Positions 9,023 through 15,748 of a stretch of 30,100 bases of DNA are shown one piece after another. Numbering within the stretch: the stretch's first letter is position 1; each line of letters opens with the position of its first letter. The notes under the pieces were generated by a model. It saw only the letters and a list, made by a program, of their open reading frames with translations, had not been told where the DNA came from and ran no database searches. Origin of the DNA: an uncultured Alphaproteobacteria bacterium (GTDB lineage Bacteria; Pseudomonadota; Alphaproteobacteria; Caulobacterales; Parvularculaceae); NCBI GenBank assembly GCA_938003575.1, contig CALKYG010000099.1, positions 1 through 30,100 on the forward strand, in the 5' to 3' direction. Both the position numbers and the translations under genes were made by a program.

Positions 9023-9583
9023 TCACGCTGCCGCCTCATGCTCGATGCAAATCATCTCGCTGTCAGCGACCGAGAGCGGTTCTTCAAGCAGGCCGCATTT
9101 GTGCGGCGCGCCGCCCTCTGCGTGCTTCCTGAAATAGCGGCAGGTTTTGCAGGCGCCGAACGGGCGTCCATCTCTTTGACGTAATGTCGCCCGCAGGAAA
9201 TCGCTTAGATCGTCTTTCAGCTCGTGGCGCTGGCTCGCCGGCATTCTGGCGAGCAAGGCCGCCATCGCTTCGAGCGGGTCTCGTTTGAGGAGTTTATCGC
9301 CCTTCGCCGTCACCTCGATCAGGACCTGCCGACGGTCGGCGTCGCCGGTCGCCTTTTCGATCAGGCCCTTTTTTTCGAGCGCGCCGACAGTCTGGGAAAC
9401 GGTGCCCTTTGTCATGCCGAGATAGGCGGTGAGGGCCGAAGGCGAACGCGAGAATCGGTTCGCCCGCGAGAAATAGCGCAAGGCTTCCCATTGGGTGGGT
9501 TTCAGCCCGTCTGAATGACCGTCATTCTGGAGAACGCGGCCGATCCGCTCCAGCAAGATGAGGATGTCGTCAACGCTACGCAT
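9023..9583 (-). CDS. MarR-family regulator with cysteine-rich tail, 186 aa
   Basis: The winged-helix domain spans about residues 25-105, with the recognition-helix region TKGTVSQTVGALEKKGLIEK and the wing ATGDADRRQVLIEVTAKG. After a helical dimerisation part, the last 45 residues carry four cysteines: CKTC, then HKCG, then ICIEH, together with histidines. This could bind zinc or an iron-sulphur cluster, or act as a thiol sensor, and is not part of the ordinary MarR fold. I chose the ATG at 9583; a TTG twelve codons upstream would place the direct repeat at 9594-9610 inside the gene. It diverges from the sodC operon and is likely to control it and itself, and perhaps the TonB receptor gene to its left. 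Signal unknown. Confidence 0.88.
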   Translation of the reverse strand: MRSVDDILILLERIGRVLQNDGHSDGLKPTQWEALRYFSRANRFSRSPSALTAYLGMTKGTVSQTVGALEKKGLIEKATGDADRRQVLIEVTAKGDKLLKRDPLEAMAALLARMPASQRHELKDDLSDFLRATLRQRDGRPFGACKTCRYFRKHAEGGAPHKCGLLEEPLSVADSEMICIEHEAAA

Positions 9584-9593
9584 GAGGAAAATA

Positions 9594-9663
9594 GTATCGA
9601 CAAAAAACTTACTTGACAAGCCCTTCGGAACGCCAATAGGGTTACCGTATCGACTCGAAACTT
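9594..9663. promoter_or_regulatory. Divergent promoter with two direct repeats, likely MarR operator
   Basis: GTATCGAC-N3-AAACTT occurs at 9594-9610 and again at 9647-9663, matching at 14 of 17 positions. The starts are 53 bases apart, close to five helical turns, so bound proteins would face the same side. A TTGACA -35 box at 9613-9618 lies between them, with a weak TAGGGT -10 at 9637-9642 reading rightward. The spacing to the divergent MarR gene suggests autoregulation. Confidence 0.55.
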
Positions 9664-9676
9664 TTAGGAGACTGCA

Positions 9677-10393
9677 ATGAACCGGTTACTGTTGACCGCC
9701 CTTGTTTTAGCGGCCGGGGCTCAAGGAGCCGCCGCGCACGAAATCAAGAGCAAAAAAGAATCCGACAAGACGCCCGCTTTCGATATCACAAGCGCCGGGG
9801 CGACGACGGACGGCCGCCTGACGACCTTCATCATGGAGCTTGCCGGCGTCGCCGGAAGCGTCAAACCCGTCCCCATCGGTCAGCTTACGGGCGCAAAAGT
9901 CGAGTCCTATGTCTGGCCGACCAATCTCGATCCTTCCGTTGTCGGCTTCGACAAGGAATCGGGAATTCTCTCGCTCGCCATCACGGCGCATCCCGATTTC
10001 GACGACACGCCGCTTTATGACGAGGATCAGGACGGCGATCCGGCCAATGACGGCGCGGACTGGCATTCGCACTGGGTCGTGCTGGTCGAGGACAAAGCCT
10101 GCGGCGCAGGTCTCAAGGTCCGCGATGTGTCGCCCGGCGTCGATCTGCTCCCGGCGACGGCCCCCTATCTTCCCATTGCGCTTGACAGCCCGGGCATGAG
10201 CCCGATCCTCGACGGCAAGATCGCGAAGATCACGGTTCCGGTCAGCAAGACCGAGAAAACGTCCTTCGATGCGGTGACGGCGGAATTGCAGGTCAACCAG
10301 AACGGCGAAGCGCCGCTTCTGTGCGTGACCGGCGTGCATGACGTCGCCTCCGGCGATCTTTCCCTTCCCGGCCGCGTGACGGCGCAGAAATGA
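9677..10393 (+). CDS. Secreted hypothetical protein, first gene of the sodC operon, 238 aa
   Basis: A clear signal peptide (residues 1-20, ending AAAHE) is followed by a mature domain of about 215 residues with no membrane helix. Visible features are an acidic DEDQDGDPANDG segment that resembles a calcium-binding loop, a WHSHWVVLV stretch that could bind metal, and two cysteines (one in KACGAG, one in LLCVTG) that could form a disulphide. I do not recognise a named family. The ATG at 9677 has an AGGAG ribosome binding site, and the stop overlaps the sodC start by four bases, so the two are translationally coupled. A periplasmic role next to superoxide dismutase is inferred, possibly in metal handling or redox protection. 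Confidence 0.8.
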   Translation: MNRLLLTALVLAAGAQGAAAHEIKSKKESDKTPAFDITSAGATTDGRLTTFIMELAGVAGSVKPVPIGQLTGAKVESYVWPTNLDPSVVGFDKESGILSLAITAHPDFDDTPLYDEDQDGDPANDGADWHSHWVVLVEDKACGAGLKVRDVSPGVDLLPATAPYLPIALDSPGMSPILDGKIAKITVPVSKTEKTSFDAVTAELQVNQNGEAPLLCVTGVHDVASGDLSLPGRVTAQK

Positions 10394-10974
10394 CGCGCGC
10401 GCCTCTCTTGCTCGCCGGCATGGCCTGCCTTGCAAGCGTCCTCGCTTGCGGGCGGGCCCCCGCCGCGGACGAAAGCGCGGCCGCGCCAGAGGCCGCGCGG
10501 GCCGTCACGGCGAATTCGGGGCAGTCTGCTTACGGCGCAAGAGCCAAAGCCAAGCTGATCGGAGGGAAAGGCGAGCGCATCGGGGATGTCCTGGCCTGGC
10601 AAGGGGTTCAGGGCGTCGTGATTCAGCTACGGGCGAACAACTTGCCGTCCGGCTGGCACGGCGTCCATTTACATATGACGGGCGATTGTTCCGATACCGG
10701 CGTCTTCAAGGCTTCGGGCGGACATGTCGAGGGCGAAGGCGGTCCGCATGGCTTCCTGCACCCGGGCGGCGCCCATGGCGGCGACCTGCCCAATGTATAT
10801 GCGTATGCGGACGGAAGCGCGCGCGCAGATTTTTTCACGTCTTCGGTCGCATTAAGCGACCTTACAGATTCAGACGGGGCGGCGCTGATTATTCACGCCG
10901 CGCCGGATGATTACCAGACGCAGCCCATCGGAAACGCAGGCGCCAGAATCGCCTGTGCGGCGTTTGGCGAATAA
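10390..10974 (+). CDS. sodC: Cu/Zn superoxide dismutase, probable lipoprotein, 194 aa
   Basis: The enzyme disproportionates superoxide to peroxide and oxygen in the periplasm. All metal ligands can be seen: copper ligands H93 and H95 in GVHLH, bridging H112, zinc ligands H120, H129 and D132 in the HPGGAHGGDLPN region, and the last copper ligand H169 in IIHAAPDD. The conserved disulphide pair is C100 and C189, and the active-site arginine is R186 in GARIAC. The N-terminus has a signal sequence ending in a VLAC lipobox (C20), so the mature protein is probably lipid-anchored. A low-complexity A/E stretch (residues 25-40) acts as a linker. It overlaps the preceding gene by four bases and is followed 32 bases later by the glutaredoxin-like gene. 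Confidence 0.95.
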   Translation: MTRAPLLLAGMACLASVLACGRAPAADESAAAPEAARAVTANSGQSAYGARAKAKLIGGKGERIGDVLAWQGVQGVVIQLRANNLPSGWHGVHLHMTGDCSDTGVFKASGGHVEGEGGPHGFLHPGGAHGGDLPNVYAYADGSARADFFTSSVALSDLTDSDGAALIIHAAPDDYQTQPIGNAGARIACAAFGE

Positions 10975-11006
10975 AACCCAACCCCAACCAATCAAGGAGA
11001 AAAATC

Positions 11007-11243
11007 TTGAGCACCAAAGCAACCTTCTATCATGCCGGATGCACCGTCTGCGTGGATGCGGAAAAGCAGTTCGCAGAAAGCCTCGACCGGTCGAAATACA
11101 ATGTCGAGATCGTGCATCTCGGCGAAACGCCGAACCGGATTGCGGAAGCGGAAAAAGCCGGCGTCAAATCCGTGCCGGCCTTCGTGATCGGCGGACTGCC
11201 CTATCACATTAATTTCGGGGCCAATCTCAGCGACCTCAAATAG
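11007..11243 (+). CDS. Glutaredoxin/thioredoxin-like protein, 78 aa
   Basis: A small thioredoxin-fold protein with a CTVC active-site motif at residues 12-15 and the cis-proline segment SVPAFVI at about 55-61. No signal peptide is seen, so it probably acts in the cytoplasm on disulphides or glutathione adducts. The start is a TTG at 11007, supported by a strong AAGGAGA ribosome binding site 6 bases before it and by the absence of any in-frame ATG ahead of the active site. It lies between sodC and the outer-membrane channel gene in the same rightward operon. The partner reductase is not in the window. Alternative: a metal chaperone-like thioredoxin fold rather than a true glutaredoxin. Confidence 0.82.
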   Translation: MSTKATFYHAGCTVCVDAEKQFAESLDRSKYNVEIVHLGETPNRIAEAEKAGVKSVPAFVIGGLPYHINFGANLSDLK

Positions 11244-11342
11244 GCCTCTCCCCCAGGAGGTCCCGCGGCCGTCAGAAGCGCATGCGTAAGAAAAGCGCGA
11301 GGTCGCCGGGTTTCCGGGGATGATTGGCGCGGGAACGAGACG

Positions 11343-12449
11343 ATGAACCGATACCTATACGACTTTGAGATTCCGAGACTGCTTGCATTTGGCGCTGCCT
11401 TTTTCATGGCGCTGCCGGGCGCGGCGCTCGCCTCCGATACGCATGCGCATAGCAGCGATGCAAGCAGCCACGCGCCGATCGGCGTGATGGGCGATCACTT
11501 GCATCAACAGGGCGAATGGATGGTTTCCTACCGTTATATGCGGATGGACATGGAAGGAAGCCGCGACGGCGCGGACCGGCTTACCCCTGAGGAGATCGTC
11601 ACAGGCTACGCCAATCCGTTTTCCGGCATGCCGATGCAACCGCCGACATTGCGCGTCGCGCCGCTGCAGATGACGATGGAAATGCACATGGCGGGGCTGA
11701 TGTATGCGCCGCATGACCGGGTGACGCTGATGGCGATGACGCAATACGTCATCAAGGAAATGGATCATCTGACTTTCGCCGGACCTGCAGGAACAACACG
11801 GCTAGGCGAGTTCACCACGAAGTCAGAAGGCTTCGGGGATTCGACGCTCGCAGCGCTGATCGGGGTTCTTTCCGTCCCCGGTCATGCGTTGCATCTCAAT
11901 GCAGGGATCAGCCTGCCCACCGGGGCGCTCGATGAATCGGGCATTATCCTGACGCCGATGGGAACGACGCCGATTGTGCGTTTTCCTTATGCGATGCAGC
12001 TCGGCTCGGGCACGTTCGATCTGAAGCCAGGGATCACCTATCGCGGACGCGCAGACGCGCTCTCCTGGGGCGCCCAGGCCGGAGCGACGATCCGGCTCGG
12101 CGAGAATGATGAGGATTATGCGCTGGGCGACCGTTATGAGGGCACGCTCTGGGCGGCCTATAACTGGTCGCACAGCCTCAGCACGTCGCTGCGCGTTGCC
12201 GGCTCGACGCAAGGCGGTATTGCCGGGCGCGACATTCTGATTATCGGCCCCGTGCAGACCGCCGATCCTGATAACTACGGCGGCGACGTTATCGAGGCGC
12301 ATGCCGGGATCAACTACCGCTTCAATGAGGGGTTCCTCAAAGGCAACCGGGTCGCTTTCGAGGTCAGCGCGCCGCTGTATCGCGATCTCAACGGCCTGCA
12401 GTTGGAAAAAGACTGGTCCATCACGCTCGGCTGGCAGCTTGGATTTTGA
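11343..12449 (+). CDS. Outer-membrane channel/transporter-like protein, 368 aa
   Basis: A signal peptide (about residues 1-31, ending ALAS) is followed by a His-rich linker and then a beta-barrel-like protein ending in aromatic GWQLGF, as expected for outer-membrane insertion. It resembles proteins annotated as transporter in the family called 'MetA pathway of phenol degradation'. The first part of the mature protein is unusually rich in Met and His (for instance HLHQQGEWM, YMRMDMEG, MTMEMHMAGLM), which suggests binding of a soft metal such as copper, although this is inference. It follows the glutaredoxin-like gene after 99 bases and precedes a 79-aa gene by 16 bases, so it is probably operonic. 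Confidence 0.75.
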   Translation: MNRYLYDFEIPRLLAFGAAFFMALPGAALASDTHAHSSDASSHAPIGVMGDHLHQQGEWMVSYRYMRMDMEGSRDGADRLTPEEIVTGYANPFSGMPMQPPTLRVAPLQMTMEMHMAGLMYAPHDRVTLMAMTQYVIKEMDHLTFAGPAGTTRLGEFTTKSEGFGDSTLAALIGVLSVPGHALHLNAGISLPTGALDESGIILTPMGTTPIVRFPYAMQLGSGTFDLKPGITYRGRADALSWGAQAGATIRLGENDEDYALGDRYEGTLWAAYNWSHSLSTSLRVAGSTQGGIAGRDILIIGPVQTADPDNYGGDVIEAHAGINYRFNEGFLKGNRVAFEVSAPLYRDLNGLQLEKDWSITLGWQLGF

Positions 12450-12465
12450 TGAAAGGATACATGCC

Positions 12466-12705
12466 ATGAGCGACCAGCCGCCGCCAGGCTTCCCGACCAC
12501 GCTCCAAACAAAGACCGTCGAGGAAGGATTTGATCTGGCGATCAAGCTTTCACGACTTGGCGTCAAAAAGACCCAGCCCGACATGAAGGTTCTGAAAAGG
12601 CTGCGAGCCAAATACGCCAACAACGCTGACAGCCTGACGGCTGCAAGCCAGGTTGTAGCGATCAATTTTCAGACGATAGCGGCGGCGAATAACTATTGGC
12701 GATGA
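12466..12705 (+). CDS. Small hypothetical protein, 79 aa
   Basis: A short soluble protein with a proline-rich N-terminus (DQPPPGFPTT) and a basic, helical middle. I do not recognise the family. The ATG at 12466 has a GAAAGGA ribosome binding site 8 bases upstream; the ATG at 12461 is out of frame. Its TGA overlaps the ATG of the redoxin gene (ATGA), so the two are translationally coupled, which is the main evidence that it is real and works with the redoxin. No cysteine is present, so it is not itself a redox protein. Confidence 0.7.
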   Translation: MSDQPPPGFPTTLQTKTVEEGFDLAIKLSRLGVKKTQPDMKVLKRLRAKYANNADSLTAASQVVAINFQTIAAANNYWR

Positions 12706-13268
12706 GTGTAAAAGAAATGCATCACATGAAATTACGACAGGCCCCTGAATTACAGACAACCCACTGGTTCAACACGACATCGCCGGTGACGCTTCAATCC
12801 CTCCGTGGGCGTGTGGTTCTGATCGAAGCATTCCAGATGCTGTGTCCGGGATGCGTCTCGCACGGGCTGCCGCAGGCGCAGCGCGTCGCGGCGACTTTCA
12901 GCGAGAAAGATGTCGCGGTGATCGGGCTGCATACGGTGTTCGAGCATCATGAAGGCCAGGGCAGAAAGGAAGCGCTCGAAGCCTTCCTGCACGAATACCG
13001 GATCAGTTTCCCTGTCGGAATCGATGCGCCGTCGGAAGGCGGGCGCCTTCCAAAGACCATGACGGAATACAACATGCAGGGAACGCCGACCTTGCTGTTG
13101 ATCGACCGCGAAGGAAGGCTGCGCAAGCACAAGTTCGGTATGGAGCAGGATTTGACGCTTGGCGCAGAAATCATGGCGCTGATGCGCGAAAGCGAGGCCG
13201 CACGGCCGAAGGGACCAGATGATACTGAAGCAGGGCCGACATGCGATGAACAAGGCTGCTCGGTATAA
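12702..13268 (+). CDS. Thioredoxin-fold redoxin (TlpA/AhpC-like), 188 aa
   Basis: The thioredoxin fold is shown by an active site CPGC (residues 48-51) after the strand VVLIEAFQML, and by a cis-proline GTPTLLLID segment. The residues between include HTVFEHHEGQG, seen in a redoxin subfamily usually annotated as TlpA-like or peroxiredoxin-like. No signal peptide is evident, so a cytoplasmic location is likely. The tail carries two more cysteines, CDEQGCSV, which could act as a resolving or metal-binding pair. The ATG at 12702 overlaps the preceding stop; an in-frame ATG at 12726 is a possible alternative. Substrate unknown; reduction of an oxidant or of partner thiols is inferred from the operon. 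Confidence 0.85.
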   Translation: MSVKEMHHMKLRQAPELQTTHWFNTTSPVTLQSLRGRVVLIEAFQMLCPGCVSHGLPQAQRVAATFSEKDVAVIGLHTVFEHHEGQGRKEALEAFLHEYRISFPVGIDAPSEGGRLPKTMTEYNMQGTPTLLLIDREGRLRKHKFGMEQDLTLGAEIMALMRESEAARPKGPDDTEAGPTCDEQGCSV

Positions 13269-13286
13269 TCATTGTTTTGATTTCAA

Positions 13287-14063
13287 ATGAGTAACGCCGC
13301 CGCATTCCCAGTCGCCGCATCGGTAGTCGACATAGAGCGCAATATCGGCGCTGTGCGTTCGCGCATCGCCGCCGCCTGCGCCCGCGCGGGCCGTGACCCT
13401 GAAAGCGTCGAACTGCTGCCCGTCACGAAAACTGTGGACGATGCGCGCATCCGCTTCGCCCACGCGGCGGGATGCCGGACCTTTGGCGAGAACAAAGTGC
13501 AGGAGATGCAGGGCAAGGTCGAACGCCTCGCCGACTTGACGGCACGCTGGTCGCTCATCGGCCGTCTGCAGACCAACAAGGTGAAACATGCCGCGCGGCT
13601 TGCCGATGAGTTTCAGGCCCTGGGCAGCCTCAAGCTCGCCGAAGCGCTGCAGCGCCGACTGGAGATCGCGGACCGCACGCTTGACGTTTATGTGCAAGTG
13701 AACAGTTCAGGCGAAGCAAGCAAATACGGCCTCGATCCGACCGAGGTTCTGCCTTTTGTCAGGGAGCTTCCCGCATTCGACCGGCTGCGCATCAAGGGCC
13801 TGATGACGCTGGCAGTATTCTCAGCCGATGAAGCAAGGGTTCGCGGGTGTTTCCGGCTGATGAGCGTTCTGCAGAACATGTTGCGCAATCGCGCGCCGCA
13901 AGGAATGAGTTTCGATGGGCTCTCGATGGGTATGTCGGGAGATTTCGAGATCGCTATTGAGGAAGGCGCGACGCTGGTGCGTGTCGGTCAGGCGATATTC
14001 GGCGCGCGGCCCTTGCCGGACAGTCATTACTGGCCGGACGAGTCCCCGGCTTTATCGCGGTAA
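13287..14063 (+). CDS. yggS: YggS-family PLP-binding protein, 258 aa
   Basis: A member of the YggS/PLPBP family, which binds pyridoxal phosphate and affects vitamin B6 and amino-acid balance without known catalysis. Family motifs are clear: LLPVTKTV with the PLP lysine K48, FGENKVQE, WSLIGRLQTNKVK, the VNSSGEASKYG segment, KGLMTL, and the phosphate-binding SMGMSGDFEIAIEEGATLVRVG region. Its position as the last gene of a redox operon on mobile DNA is unusual, because YggS is normally a chromosomal housekeeping gene. It starts 18 bases after the redoxin and converges on the DUF1971 gene with a 37-base overlap of the two 3' ends. It could be an extra paralogue of a core copy elsewhere. Confidence 0.93.
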   Translation: MSNAAAFPVAASVVDIERNIGAVRSRIAAACARAGRDPESVELLPVTKTVDDARIRFAHAAGCRTFGENKVQEMQGKVERLADLTARWSLIGRLQTNKVKHAARLADEFQALGSLKLAEALQRRLEIADRTLDVYVQVNSSGEASKYGLDPTEVLPFVRELPAFDRLRIKGLMTLAVFSADEARVRGCFRLMSVLQNMLRNRAPQGMSFDGLSMGMSGDFEIAIEEGATLVRVGQAIFGARPLPDSHYWPDESPALSR

Positions 14064-14338
14064 AATTCCACCTTGAATCTTACCGGCCCAATCAGTTCGA
14101 CGCGGTGCGGCACGGCGGGTTCGATGACGCCGTAATTCGATGGCGTGATACGCTGGCGGGCCGACGGCGGGCCGGGCACGATGTAATCAATCTCGCCTTC
14201 GAGTACGATGAGCTTGCCCCAGACGCCTTGCTTTGTGTCGTGCACGGAAGTCAGTTTCTCGGGCACGGTGTCTTGCGTGAATACTGGCGTTTCCGAATAT
14301 TTTGAGAGGCTGGCAGGGAAGACCTTTCGGATCGGCAT
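14027..14338 (-). CDS. DUF1971 (YeaR/TehB-like cupin) protein, 103 aa
   Basis: A single-domain DUF1971 protein with the family boxes SLSKYSETPVFTQDTVPE, TKQGVWGKLIVLEG, GVIEPAVPHRVE and VRFKVEFYR. The fold is cupin-like. The Escherichia coli member YeaR is induced by nitrate and nitric oxide under NsrR control, which fits this gene's place at the end of an nsrR-headed run. The biochemical role is unknown; older annotation links it to tellurite resistance. It follows the membrane protein gene by three bases and overlaps the 3' end of yggS on the opposite strand. Confidence 0.88.
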   Translation of the reverse strand: MPIRKVFPASLSKYSETPVFTQDTVPEKLTSVHDTKQGVWGKLIVLEGEIDYIVPGPPSARQRITPSNYGVIEPAVPHRVELIGPVRFKVEFYRDKAGDSSGQ

Positions 14339-14341
14339 CGC

Positions 14342-14770
14342 TCAGCTCCGCGCCACAGCGGACAAGCCGATCCAGGCGATGGCGAACAGCACCAGAATTT
14401 TGACGATCTCCAGACCGATGAAAACGAGATGAAGATGGCTCCCGCCAATGCTTTCCCCGGCGATGATTTGCAGCGTTCGCGCATCGAGCGGCGGCATGAT
14501 GATGAAGCGTTGCGCAAGAAGAAGAAAAACCGGGATCGCCGCAAGCTTCCAGTTGACGCCGCCCGCGAGACGCTGAGCCAGAAGAAAGGCGGCGCAGAAG
14601 ACGCCTTCCGCGATCCCAATCCACAGGAATTGCGCGCGTCCGACATCAAGCGCGACGGGAAGGCTCAAGGACTGCGCCTGAAATTTCGCGGGAGCGGCAA
14701 TCAGAGATCCGCCAAGCACAATTCCCGCCCATAAAATCGCCAGTGCGGGCGCGATAACGGGCCTGCTCAT
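14342..14770 (-). CDS. Hypothetical inner-membrane protein, 142 aa
   Basis: Four hydrophobic segments are visible: about residues 5-25, 42-65, 75-95 and 115-138. There are few charged residues and no recognised catalytic motif. I chose the ATG at 14770, which overlaps the stop of the haemoglobin gene (ATGA); a longer open frame upstream only overlaps that gene out of phase. The tight coupling with haemoglobin and DUF1971 genes suggests a role in the nitric-oxide response, perhaps as a redox or haem-related membrane partner, but the sequence alone does not show this. Confidence 0.75.
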   Translation of the reverse strand: MSRPVIAPALAILWAGIVLGGSLIAAPAKFQAQSLSLPVALDVGRAQFLWIGIAEGVFCAAFLLAQRLAGGVNWKLAAIPVFLLLAQRFIIMPPLDARTLQIIAGESIGGSHLHLVFIGLEIVKILVLFAIAWIGLSAVARS

Positions 14771-15216
14771 GCAGGCCTCGGCGGCATGCCGGGGACGCCA
14801 AACATTGCAAGCTGCAGGCTCTGTGCGATGCGCTCGGCGCGCTCCATGAAATAGGAGGCGGCCTCCTTGCTCGGCGCCGTGTCTTCGAGGGTCTGGCGGA
14901 ACAATGCGAGCCATAAATTGAAATGCCAGGGCTGCACGCGGTCCAGCTTCTGGTGCGCGGGAACGGGCTTGCCCGAATATTCCCCGGCGTTAAGGGCGAC
15001 CGAACGCCAAAACTGCTTCATCTTGCCGAGATGCAGCGGCCAGTCATAGCCAATCGCCTCTTCGAATATAGGCCCGATCAGCTCATGGGCGCGGATGCGT
15101 TCGTAAAACGTATCGACCAGCGTCGAAATATAGTCTTCGGTGATGCCCATCGCATGGGCGTGCGCCTGGATTTCTGCGCGGCGTTCCTCGGCGCTGGCAT
15201 AGTAATGGCGCTCCAT
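14767..15216 (-). CDS. Group III truncated haemoglobin, 149 aa
   Basis: A small haem protein that binds oxygen or nitric oxide and is usually linked to nitric oxide detoxification. The family pattern is present: VDTFYERIRAHELIGPIF near residues 34-51, FWRSVALNAGEYSG, and PWHFNLWLALF with the likely proximal haem ligand H98. The length is normal for the group. The ATG overlaps the nsrR stop by one base (TAATG) and its stop overlaps the next start by four, so nsrR, this gene, the membrane protein gene and DUF1971 form one leftward operon. Control by NsrR is inferred from context and from the operator-like elements upstream. Confidence 0.93.
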   Translation of the reverse strand: MERHYYASAEERRAEIQAHAHAMGITEDYISTLVDTFYERIRAHELIGPIFEEAIGYDWPLHLGKMKQFWRSVALNAGEYSGKPVPAHQKLDRVQPWHFNLWLALFRQTLEDTAPSKEAASYFMERAERIAQSLQLAMFGVPGMPPRPA

Positions 15217-15656
15217 TACGCCGCCTCCGATCCGAGAAGGATTTTCAGGTCCGGATTGCGCGTCACCAGATTGTGAAGGGTGTACTGATCAAGTGCGGCG
15301 AGAAACGCGGCCATCGCTTTGTGCAGGGCGCCCTTGAGCCTGCAGGCCGGGGTGATCAGGCATTCGCCCTTGCCGCCTTGAAAACACTCGACGAGCGCGA
15401 AGTCGCCCTCCATGCGCCGGACGACATCGCCGATGCGGATATCTTCCGGAGGCCGCCCGAGCCTCAGTCCGCCAGAGCGACCACGCACGGCTTCGACGAA
15501 TCCTTCCCGCCCGAGAATGTAGGCGACCTTCATGAGATGGTTGCGGGAAATCTGGAAGCGTTCGGCCACCTCGGCGATGGTGACGAGCGTGTCCCTGTTG
15601 ACGGCGAGATGCATCAACAGCCGCAGCGCATAGTCGGACTGCACGTTCAGGCGCAT
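15216..15656 (-). CDS. nsrR: NsrR-like Rrf2-family nitric-oxide sensing repressor, 146 aa
   Basis: An Rrf2-family winged helix protein with an iron-sulphur cluster. The N-terminal MRLNVQSDYALRLLMHLA and the helix region HLMKVAYILGREGFVEAVRG are typical. The cluster cysteines are C91, C99 and C105 in CFQGGKGECLITPACRLK, and the following ALHKAMAAFLAALDQYTL segment closely follows NsrR rather than IscR. The ATG at 15656 has an excellent AAGGAGG ribosome binding site 5 bases upstream, which excludes a longer frame beginning at 15722. It is the first gene of the haemoglobin operon and divergent from a small membrane protein gene, with a symmetric operator-like region between them. Confidence 0.92.
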   Translation of the reverse strand: MRLNVQSDYALRLLMHLAVNRDTLVTIAEVAERFQISRNHLMKVAYILGREGFVEAVRGRSGGLRLGRPPEDIRIGDVVRRMEGDFALVECFQGGKGECLITPACRLKGALHKAMAAFLAALDQYTLHNLVTRNPDLKILLGSEAA

Positions 15657-15670
15657 GGGCCCTCCTTCAA

Positions 15671-15723
15671 GATGCAGATAGTATATTGCTTTTTGCCAGA
15701 GCTCGCAATATAAAACATGCATC
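15671..15723. promoter_or_regulatory. Symmetric pair of NsrR-like operator elements
   Basis: GATGCA-N5-TATATTGC (15671-15689) is repeated as an exact inverted copy of its defined bases, GCAATATA-N5-TGCATC (15705-15723), with 15 bases between. Each element starts like half of the enterobacterial NsrR site (AAGATGCA). Lying between divergent nsrR and the 151-aa gene, the pair probably controls both promoters. Confidence 0.65.
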
Positions 15724-15748
15724 CAATATCACTGTTTTAGGAATCAAG

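Noticed and set aside
9707..10435. 242-codon leftward frame across the first two genes of the sodC operon
   Set aside because: The rightward genes have signal peptides, ribosome binding sites and metal ligands. The leftward frame is a compositional shadow.
11823..12665. 280-codon leftward frame over the channel and 79-aa genes
   Set aside because: The rightward beta-barrel protein with signal peptide explains the region. The leftward product has no recognisable feature.
14771..14914. Upstream extension of the 142-aa membrane protein
   Set aside because: It would overlap the haemoglobin gene out of frame. The ATGA junction at 14767-14770 gives a natural coupled start.
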